Below are positions 46,045-54,200 of a stretch of DNA of 64,000 nucleotides, in pieces (position 1 is the stretch's first letter; every line of letters begins with the position of its first letter). This DNA comes from Ogataea parapolymorpha DL-1 (taxonomy: Eukaryota; Ascomycota; Pichiomycetes; Pichiales; Pichiaceae). A program made the translations under genes and the position numbers. The DNA is taken from NCBI RefSeq assembly GCF_000187245.1, contig NC_027862.1, forward strand, positions 744,001 through 808,000. Direction: 5' to 3'. The notes below the pieces were generated by a model that was given only the letters and a program-made list of their open reading frames with translations, was not told where the DNA came from and did not search any database.

Positions 46045-47523
46045 ATGCTTGTTCCTGGAGACCGTGTGGCCGTGGATGGATTTTTGGCCACGGTGCGCTT
46101 TGTGGGCGAAATACCCAACTGGCCCAACGAGACGGCCATCGGCATCGAGTGGGACGTTCCCGAACGCGGCAAGAACGACGGCTCGCTCAACGGGACGCGC
46201 TATTTCAGCACGCTGCACGGAGCGAAGTCGGCTAGTTTTGTCAAGCTCTCGAAGCTGCAGCCGAGGCGGTCGTTCATGGACGCAATGGTGCACCAGTACG
46301 CGAGCGACGAGTCACTTGCCAACGAATCTGCGTCGCTGGTCGACCATTTCGATCTCACCATCGGCACAAAAAAGGTCGAGAGTTACGGGTTCGAGAAGCT
46401 GAGTCGACTACAAGCAGACTTCCGGAACCTCGAGACAGCTACTTTAGAGCGACTGAACGTGGCGTTTTCGTCTCCGATCGACTCTTCGCTGCACAACTTG
46501 CAGGTGCTCGATCTAGGCTTCAATTTACTAGATTGGCCCAATCTAATGCAAATCGTGCTCCAGCTCCCGAATCTGCACACTCTCAAGGCAAATGGAAACC
46601 GCTGGACGCGATACGAGAGCTGTGAGCCGTGTTTGTCGGTACGTACGCTTTATCTTTCCGCTTGCGATCTTGGAAATTGTGAATACACCCCCCAAATGCT
46701 CTCCTGCTTCCCGAGACTGCAACATCTCCGTGCCGCTTCAAACGGCCTGAATCACATAGAAGTATGCCGGCTGGAATCGCTCGATTTGTCAGATAACAGC
46801 TTTGCGTTGCTCACCGACGCGCCGCGAGCCAAACGACTCAACCTCTCATACAACGACCTCCACATCCCCCCTCTCACCGACAGCTCCCTCCAGATAATTG
46901 AGGAACTAGACCTTTGCAATACAGCGGTTTCTGAATGGTCAGAAATTGACAATCTGGCACAGTTACGCAGCCTCACCTCTCTCAGAATATTAAACACTCC
47001 CCTGCTCGACTCTATCGACTACGACTCAGCAATAAGCCAGCTGTTTGCAAGAATTCCGTCTCTCGTAAAACTCGACGGAACAGTGTATACCACCGAACAC
47101 CGTGACAACTTTGAGCTCTACTTCATCAGCAAGGTCAGGTCCAAGGAGTGGAGCTGTCCGCAGCCATTGTGGATGACTTTATGTGCAAAACATGGCCTTC
47201 CCACGCAGGAAAGCACACCTTCTCATCAATTGCCAACGTCCACGCGCGTCGAAGTGGTTTTCAATGATTCTCGCTTCTCTGCTACGCTGTTCTCCTCTGC
47301 AACGGTAGGAAAGCTGCGTGGAAAGATCTCGCGGAAACTCGGGCTCAGCGTGCTCGATTTTCAGCTGTATACCCAGCTCGGACATGACACAGAACATCTT
47401 GCTAACGACCAGCAAACGGTGGCCGCCCTAGGGCTCGCAAGCCCAGTGCAAGTGAAACTGCAACCGTGGGAAAGTGGCTTACGTCAGCAGCCATACTGGC
47501 GAAAAAGTGGAGTAGCAGATTAA
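46045..47523 (+). CDS. PAC2: Tubulin-folding cofactor E
   Basis: A 492-residue protein from ATG 46045 (MLVPGDRVAV); Pac2 has 518. The N-terminal CAP-Gly domain contains GKNDGSLNGTRYF (the GKNDG signature). Leucine-rich repeats follow (LQVLDLGFNLL, LRAASNGLNHI, RLNLSYNDL), and a ubiquitin-like domain occupies the C-terminal 80 residues. The protein binds alpha-tubulin during heterodimer assembly. The in-frame upstream frame begins without an ATG. The NDUFA2-type gene starts just 7 bp after the PAC2 stop codon on the same strand. Confidence 0.9.
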   Translation: MLVPGDRVAVDGFLATVRFVGEIPNWPNETAIGIEWDVPERGKNDGSLNGTRYFSTLHGAKSASFVKLSKLQPRRSFMDAMVHQYASDESLANESASLVDHFDLTIGTKKVESYGFEKLSRLQADFRNLETATLERLNVAFSSPIDSSLHNLQVLDLGFNLLDWPNLMQIVLQLPNLHTLKANGNRWTRYESCEPCLSVRTLYLSACDLGNCEYTPQMLSCFPRLQHLRAASNGLNHIEVCRLESLDLSDNSFALLTDAPRAKRLNLSYNDLHIPPLTDSSLQIIEELDLCNTAVSEWSEIDNLAQLRSLTSLRILNTPLLDSIDYDSAISQLFARIPSLVKLDGTVYTTEHRDNFELYFISKVRSKEWSCPQPLWMTLCAKHGLPTQESTPSHQLPTSTRVEVVFNDSRFSATLFSSATVGKLRGKISRKLGLSVLDFQLYTQLGHDTEHLANDQQTVAALGLASPVQVKLQPWESGLRQQPYWRKSGVAD

Positions 47524-47530
47524 ATTCAGC

Positions 47531-47822
47531 ATGTCTTTATCCAAGGGAGTCAAGGAGCTGCGGTTTATTCTGTCGCAGACGGGGGAGACGAGTCGTCCAT
47601 TGCGGTAAGTTGCGACTTTTTGCCCTAACAGCTAGCTCGTTTCTTGTCAAACAGTACAAGACGATCAAAAATGCCAATCCAGACATCCCTATACTGATCC
47701 GAGAGTGCTCGAACGTGTCGCCTGCGGTGGTTATGCGTGTTGCGAATGGCAGAGAGATTCGCAAGGAGCTGACGAGTCTGAGCGAGCCCGAGATCTCAGA
47801 GGTTCTGAAAGGCGGTTCGTAA
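47531..47822 (+). CDS. NDUFA2: Complex I accessory subunit NDUFA2 (B8/NI8M) homologue (spliced)
   Basis: Exon 1 is 47531-47604 and exon 2 is 47636-47822, giving 86 residues. The product starts MSLSKGVKELRFILSQ and continues across the intron as RPLR then SFLVKQYKTIK, followed by NANPDIPILIREC, the thioredoxin-fold signature of this mitochondrial NADH dehydrogenase subunit. Human NDUFA2 has RDFIEKRY and KKANPDLPILIREC at the same places. The intron is 31 nt and phase 2. Other acceptors close by either shift the frame or meet a stop codon. Its presence shows that the yeast has a proton-pumping complex I. The start lies 7 bp after PAC2, so its promoter is within that coding region. Confidence 0.92.
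47605..47635 (+). other. 31-nt intron of the NDUFA2 homologue
   Basis: It begins GTAAGT, contains CCCTAAC and ends AGCTAG. The first AG after the branch motif (CAG at 47629-47631) would put a stop codon in frame, so the TAG acceptor four bases later must be used. Confidence 0.88.
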
Positions 47823-47860
47823 CACGGTCTATGACGTCCATTTACAAGCCTATATACTAT

Positions 47861-48955
47861 TTATTTATCACGTTTCTCAATGATAGCTCTCTGAGACTTG
47901 GCCTTCACCATCTGGCGTAGCGCAGCGTTTCTGGCCTTCTCGTCGGCCTTTTCTCTCACCTCTGAGTTCTCTTGCATCTCCTTCCAGGTTTCTGAAAAGT
48001 TCTCCATCAGACCTTTGCTGTCCTTGGCTGGTTTCTGCATCGGGTACATGCCACACATTTTTCTGAACTTGGCGGACCTCAGAAGACGGGCCTGTATGAT
48101 TGAAAACAGGCCGTTGGCCGTGAAATACACCAGCACGGCCGCAGACATGTTCCAGGTGAAGACAATGGACAGGAACGGCAATGCCATGAAGGCCTTCTGG
48201 GTTTTAGGGCCGAACTGGCTGACGGCCGTCTCGCCTCCAAATCTGAACGAGGCAGCATACAGACAGGCAGAAATCAGCTGCAACCCGATGTAGGGGTCTG
48301 GAGCAGTCAGGTCGTTGAACCAGTACAGACCCTGGTTTTCAAAGCCTTGCACGGGCAGATTGGCCATTTCTCTGATACCAAAGAACGAACCAATACCGTA
48401 CGTGAGCTGGATTCCTGGCGAAAGAAACATTCTCGAGTACTTGACACCGTACTTCTTATTCAGTTTTTTAATTTCCTGCATTTTCAGCTGCTGCGTCATG
48501 CGGTCTCCTCTGGCCATCGCGCTGTTCAGTTCTTTCCGCAGCACCTTTGTCTCTGGAGCAGCAGCCTGTGAACGCGCCATGGCGTCCGACGAGGCCATGA
48601 AAAGCGGCAGCAAAGCGAACCTAATGCCCAGCGTTGTAGCGGCGATGGTGGCCCACCAAGGCAGACCCGTGGTCACGTGCACCGCCTCGAGAGTGGTCTG
48701 TATGAGATCAGAGGGCCACCAGCCGTCGCTGAGCCCGACACTTTTCATGTACCCCCACTGATCAGAGGTCAGCACGTTCGACACGTTCGACACTGTCTCT
48801 GCGTCAAAACCTAGCGAGGTGTCGAATTTCGGCTCTGGTGTCTCTGTGCTGTTAAAACGCACGCCCGTGGCAGCCAGTGCGGTACGCCGTCCAACAAGAG
48901 TTCTTGCGCGAACGTTCACCAACGGTCTTGCTGATTGGCGAAAGACAGGAATCAT
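47861..48955 (-). CDS. OXA1: Mitochondrial inner-membrane insertase Oxa1
   Basis: A 364-residue protein from ATG 48955 (MIPVFRQSAR). The N terminus is Arg-rich and resembles a mitochondrial presequence. The YidC/Oxa1 core with five spans follows, from about LPWWATIAATTLGIRFALLPLF to WNMSAAVLVYFTANGLFSIIQ. The Lys-rich C-terminal matrix tail, with a helix, binds the mitoribosome. Oxa1 inserts mtDNA-encoded subunits such as Cox1, Cox2 and Atp9. The in-frame upstream extension is the antisense of the divergent gene and is excluded. Only 38 bp separate this start codon from that of the PPR-like gene. Confidence 0.95.
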   Translation of the reverse strand: MIPVFRQSARPLVNVRARTLVGRRTALAATGVRFNSTETPEPKFDTSLGFDAETVSNVSNVLTSDQWGYMKSVGLSDGWWPSDLIQTTLEAVHVTTGLPWWATIAATTLGIRFALLPLFMASSDAMARSQAAAPETKVLRKELNSAMARGDRMTQQLKMQEIKKLNKKYGVKYSRMFLSPGIQLTYGIGSFFGIREMANLPVQGFENQGLYWFNDLTAPDPYIGLQLISACLYAASFRFGGETAVSQFGPKTQKAFMALPFLSIVFTWNMSAAVLVYFTANGLFSIIQARLLRSAKFRKMCGMYPMQKPAKDSKGLMENFSETWKEMQENSEVREKADEKARNAALRQMVKAKSQRAIIEKRDK

Positions 48956-48993
48956 GGTGAAAAAATTGAAAATATTTTTCGTACCATATTTCC

Positions 48994-50508
48994 ATGTTCC
49001 CTGTCCTTCGCAGAGCGGTGCCTGCCGCTTGGCGAAGAACGGTTTCCAACCTGCCATACACCAGCCAGTCGTACGCTGAATCTTTGGTTGCGAGCTTGCA
49101 GAACCCGACTCTCACCAAAGACCTCAAACGGAAGACGCTGCTGGTACTTCTGCGAAACCTCAGGAACGGCCAGTCTGTGCTGTCTCAGCCGCTAATCAAC
49201 TCGCTTTTTGGTCTGTGGCTGCCTTTTTTTGGCGATAAAGAGGTGCAGAGCTGTTTGCTGGACGGAGGTCAGTCGAAAGAGCTCACAAGCATGCTCGTTC
49301 AGTCGTATACACTGAAAGAAGAATACGACCTTGCTTTGGATGCCATTCAAAAAAGCACGCTTGTGGTCGACAGGTTTCCGTGTGAGCTGCTTGCGTACCA
49401 TCTAATAGTCAACAAGCAATTTGAGAAAGCTTTTCAATTGGTAGACCTGCTTTACACCAAACGGTATCCGCAAATACTTAACCAGCAGATTTTGGAGCTG
49501 TTGGTAAAAAGCTCACTGGACGAAGGCCGGATCGAGCTGGTGTCGAGATTCGTGGTTGGCTTTGTTTTCCTGTTTGACCGTCCGCTAATGAACCTTTCTG
49601 ATGAGCTTGCGGGACGTCTTGCACGGCTGAGCATCGAGAGACTCGATTTTGCTACGTTTGCAAAAACCGTCGACTACCAGGCCAAAAGACTCATGCTGAC
49701 CGACAAAACCAGCGCAATACATTTCAGACACCAGATGGAGCTGCTGAGATTCAAAGGATACGTCTCGAAACTTGGCGGAGAGCGTGTCATCGAAAGTGGT
49801 ATTTTTTTCAACCTGGGATTTCTGGAAAGCGAGTGTCAGGTTACAGACTTCCCAACGCTGACACATGATTTGGCCCAGACCATTGGCAGTCGCCTGAATC
49901 TGCATCAGGCAATTGTTCTCATCGAGCAAATGAACGGATACCATCTCAAAGAACACCATGAACGGTACTCGCCAGCACTGCACCCAGACCACCAACTGTA
50001 CCGCATGATGAAGCAGAAAAGTGACCCTGAGATCGATTTTGAAGACCTAAAGGGCGACTATTCTCAACACATGTCAAGTGTGGGCAAGCCAAACCGCAAA
50101 TCGCACAAATACAGAATGCGCAAGGCAATATCGTCCAAGCCGTTCAGCGTGCTTCCGTTGAATATTATGCTGAAGACTATCAGCGAGTCGAGCAACAACT
50201 TCCGACTTGCGGTGCAGCTGGTGAATTCCATGATTCGCAAAAGACGATGCCAGCTCAACGAAGAGTCTCTCTACTACATGTTGAAGATTTCCACCGCTAG
50301 TGAGATGGTCAACGTAGACCTTCTCACGTCACTCCTCAACAGCTTCGACATACAGCCTACTGCCAAAACGTACCATCTGATGTTTGACATGCTCATAAAA
50401 ACAGGACGCGTGGAGCTGCTCCGACGCTATTACGACGAATACAAAACACACAAACACTACGTCTCCCGCGAGATGCACCGCAAAATTTCGGCACTGATAA
50501 ATATATAG
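48994..50508 (+). CDS. Mitochondrial PPR-like protein, unassigned
   Basis: A 504-residue protein with an Arg-rich presequence-like N terminus (MFPVLRRAVPAAWRRTV). The body is all-alpha, with degenerate 35-residue helical pairs resembling pentatricopeptide repeats, for example YDLALDAIQKSTLVVDRFPCELLAYHLIVNKQFEKAF (only part is typical) and PTAKTYHLMFDMLIKTGRVELL near the end. Such proteins stabilise, process or activate translation of mitochondrial mRNAs. I cannot map it to a named yeast factor. The divergent partner OXA1, 38 bp away, also serves mtDNA-encoded protein production, in line with a shared promoter. Confidence 0.7.
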   Translation: MFPVLRRAVPAAWRRTVSNLPYTSQSYAESLVASLQNPTLTKDLKRKTLLVLLRNLRNGQSVLSQPLINSLFGLWLPFFGDKEVQSCLLDGGQSKELTSMLVQSYTLKEEYDLALDAIQKSTLVVDRFPCELLAYHLIVNKQFEKAFQLVDLLYTKRYPQILNQQILELLVKSSLDEGRIELVSRFVVGFVFLFDRPLMNLSDELAGRLARLSIERLDFATFAKTVDYQAKRLMLTDKTSAIHFRHQMELLRFKGYVSKLGGERVIESGIFFNLGFLESECQVTDFPTLTHDLAQTIGSRLNLHQAIVLIEQMNGYHLKEHHERYSPALHPDHQLYRMMKQKSDPEIDFEDLKGDYSQHMSSVGKPNRKSHKYRMRKAISSKPFSVLPLNIMLKTISESSNNFRLAVQLVNSMIRKRRCQLNEESLYYMLKISTASEMVNVDLLTSLLNSFDIQPTAKTYHLMFDMLIKTGRVELLRRYYDEYKTHKHYVSREMHRKISALINI

Positions 50509-50548
50509 AGCGCAAAAATGTACATAGAATTTTTTGAAATTATATCTC

Positions 50549-51226
50549 ATGAAGCTTTTAATCATAAACCCCAATTCGTCTCAGTCGATCACCGACAACT
50601 TGAAGAACGTTGTGCGGCCAATTCCAGGGTTTGAGTTTGACTTTTTCACTGGACCTCCCTCTGCACCATCCTCGATCAACAACTCCCATGACGGTAAAGT
50701 GTCTGCCAAAGCCTGTCTCGAAAAGCTGAAATCAGACTCTGCGTATCTCAAATACGATGGATACCTCGTTTGCTGCTACTCAGACCACCCATTAGTCGGT
50801 GAGCTACGAAAGCTTGTCAGCGTGCCGGTGATGGGCATTTTCCAGGCTTCGCTGCTCTACTCGCTGAATTATGCTACAGAAGCGACAAAAGTCGGTATTT
50901 TGACGTCAAATAAAAGCTGGGAGCAAATACTCGACAACTCGCTGCTGGATTTTTTCGATTCCAAGAATATCCCCAAGTTCATGACCCCGACGCTGGCCGC
51001 CGATGTGGACGTGCTCAAGCTGACGGATCCGGAGAATTATGCCAAGATTAAGAAAAAGATTGGGGTGTTGATTGCCCAAAACGCAAAAATCATCCTGTTG
51101 GGTTGCGCCGGTCTCAGCAGTCTCGATCGCAAATTCAAGGAAGACTTCCCAGACATTGAGTTTGTGGACTCGGTGAAAATCGGCGTCGAGCTGCTGGCCG
51201 CACATGTGCGTTTCGCGTCCAATTAG
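50549..51226 (+). CDS. DCG1: Asp/Glu/hydantoin racemase-family protein, Dcg1
   Basis: A 225-residue protein from ATG 50549 (MKLLIINPNSSQSIT); Dcg1 has 244. The opening IINPNSS motif and two candidate catalytic cysteines, in LVCCYSDHP and LLGCAGLS, define the Asp/Glu racemase superfamily fold. Dcg1 is linked to nitrogen catabolite-repressed allantoin metabolism in yeast, but its reaction is not proven. The stop codon TAG overlaps by 4 bp with the stop of the convergent RIF1 gene. The start is 40 bp after the PPR-like stop on the same strand. Confidence 0.85.
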   Translation: MKLLIINPNSSQSITDNLKNVVRPIPGFEFDFFTGPPSAPSSINNSHDGKVSAKACLEKLKSDSAYLKYDGYLVCCYSDHPLVGELRKLVSVPVMGIFQASLLYSLNYATEATKVGILTSNKSWEQILDNSLLDFFDSKNIPKFMTPTLAADVDVLKLTDPENYAKIKKKIGVLIAQNAKIILLGCAGLSSLDRKFKEDFPDIEFVDSVKIGVELLAAHVRFASN

Positions 51227-54200
51227 CGTCTTTTTTTCAAACACGTCAGTAGCGTAAATAAGTCATCCTCAAGTTTCCGTTTTTTCGTTTCCTCCAAGTC
51301 ATCGACTCCGTCAGGATTCTCGCGGGCAAGCCTTGTCACCAGTTCTTCCAGCTTGACCCAATTCTCTGGATCTTTAGCATCTAGAGCTTTTTCTGGACCA
51401 GGTAAGGGCGCGGGCCATGGATAAGGCATAGGATAATACATTGGCATGTGATGCATGTGTGGAGGCTTTTCGGCAATTCCTGTAGCAGGTGGCATCATTG
51501 GGTAGTATGGATAGCCGTAGTAGGGCATTGGTGGAAATGGTGGCAAAAACTGGCTGGTGTCCTGACCAAAGAAGCTTCTCTCAGCAGGCTCTCTGAAAGG
51601 AGGTATGCTGGACTGGCCAAAAGGTGTTTGTTGGCTTGGTGTAGACTGCTCGACTGCTGGAGGGGACGTCTGGGTGCGCGAAACGCTTGGCTGTTTCTCG
51701 CTGATTTCACCATGATTCGACGGCAGCTCGCGAGGTGCTGTCGCAGAAACCTCCAGAGCTGGTGGCACAGCAGCCCGAGACAGAGGCGTTGCTGATGGCA
51801 AACCGGACGTTGCGGGGACAGGCGAAACATTATGCGGTTGCGCCGAAGGTTGGTTTTTGGCCCTCTCGCTTGTTTCTGAAGCTTTCTGTGGTGTTGCCTT
51901 TGGCAGCATAGGAACCTGAGTCGGCGAGATTCCAACTATAGGAGAACTCACCTGAGAACTTTGAGGAATGACAGGCTTGGAAGCAGGTTGGTCGGCAGCT
52001 CTTTGAGGCGAGGAAGTAGCAACTGGTTGCTCAGATGTGGTGCCGGACTTATCAATAGGCTGTTCTTCCTCTTCTTCGTCGTCCGAGCGTAAGACAAACG
52101 TAGTAAGTTCTGTGCTTGTTCCGGTAGCCGAGGAGTCTTGCCGCTCCGGTTCCTGTGTCTGGGACTCCTGTTGCTCAGACTTTTCCGGTCCAGACTGTTT
52201 TGTTTGAGCTCCCTGCACCGCATCTTTCTGTGGTCTATTTGGTTCTGGCTCAAGTTGCTGCTGGACGGATGGTATAGGTGTCTCCTTCGTACCATTTTTG
52301 TGAGGTTTTTCTGTTTCGCTTTTAGCGTTCGAAGATTGCGACGAGCTTTGGGTTTCTGGCACCCCTTCTATCATACTTTGCAACCGGGAGACCAATTTAA
52401 TTGTCTTTCCCAGAAACATGTTGCAACCTGCTGCGTTGTGATGAATTAAGCTACTTCTTTTTCTAAGAAATAGCTGGAGTTCCTCTTGGGGACATTGACC
52501 TTGATCTATAATACGTTTCAGTACTCGATTCACAACAGGAAGATAAAGGGTGGGCTTCCCGTTGAGAAGGCAATTGCTAACTTGGTAGCGCAGAAGCTCT
52601 GTTCCTGGGCACGATAGCAAGACGTCGTAGAGGACATAGAGTTGTTCATCTGATACCGTTTTGAGTTTTGTAGCCTGCCAGAACTTATCGTGCTTCTGAG
52701 CGTCTATAGCGCTATCGTGGCCCACCTCGTTCAAGACAAGGCGAGATAGAATGTCAATGTATATGCTCTCACCCAATTTTTCAAAAATAGACGTCCACAC
52801 AACTGGTGAAGCATTGAAATAAGCCGAACATACATGTGCAACTAGCGAATCTGTAACTAGTTTCTCGAATCCTTGGCAATGAGTTAGCAATTCGTTGCAT
52901 GCTTGCACATAACGGTTTACATCTAGTGAGAAGATTTTGTCCAAATAGCCCGCTACCAAGTTGGACCCATGTTGAGCGTTCTTATCGTCTAATTTCCGTA
53001 GCCATTGGGAGACAACGGTGAAAACGGACTTAGTTTCTCCCCATAGGTACAAACTATTGAGAATGTCTATGGCCTGGAAGAAGTCAGAGAGGACACGCTC
53101 GATTTCTTCAAGGTTGCCTAGCTCTGCACAATCTTGCTCCACTTCAGAAAATGTATCGAGAAATATCGCGATGACTGGCTCTGTCAACCGTGTAAAAGCA
53201 ACGGAACTTGGCGAAAGCCCCGTTCTCAATCCGCGGACAAATAGCGTGATTAGTTTGAGTTTCTTTGCAACAGGGATTTTGCTTTTACATGCAATCTTCA
53301 GAAGCTCAACAAATTGATCTGGCGAGGTAGCCACCCAGAGTGTGTTGATTGGTGGTACCGAGAGAGAATCTATTGCGATGTCATCAGCAAAACAGTCTTT
53401 CTGCAATTTGGTTTGGGCTAAGTCTGGTTTTGAAGGGTTTGATGTAAGCATCTGCTCGAAGAAGTTGATGGCAAACTCCAATTGCTCAGCACTTCTTGAT
53501 TCTGCCAGAAAGAATTGGCCCAGAATCGTACAGATCCATTTAATGGCACCATTCATAGATGCTCCTTCATCCTGTGGGTTCCTAGTGAGAAACTTGTACA
53601 GACTATGGTATATTCTCACAAAGAGTTTCTGGTATTCGACAAACAAAGTGTCATTGAGCTTTAGCGCTAAACCGAAAAATGGGTGAGCCAGTACATGAAA
53701 CTTGACGTCGATCAGCTCCTCTTCGCTCTTTGTCTTTGGGGATAGAGATGCCCGGTACACCATTGAGCTCTGGTACGCAAAAATAATGCCTTTCCATGCC
53801 TCCAAGGCTGCAATTTTGGGAGGAAGACCATCTGCATTGAAGCACTCGGTGAATACCGAGACCCAGGCTTCTAGATGCGGCCAATCTTCGATCCCCTTAT
53901 TCCAGGTGAATGCCGAAATCGAGTAGGTGACCAAGGCCCATATTTTCATTGCTTCCACATATGCACCCCGTCTAAGGGTAATGTTGAGTGTCTTGACTAG
54001 AAGATCGCAAACAGATAGTCCAGGCTCCAGTAAATTTTGACTCGCCTCCACGGCGTGCAAGCTCAAAAAGGTTTCGGCGTCCTCGCTCATTAAAGTCAGC
54101 ACGTCCTCGCGAATTTTAGGATTGCAGTTCGAAGTCCACTCGTTCAAAAGGGCAACCACAGCTTGAAGAATTCTCTGGTGTGAGCCCAGATCGATACTCA

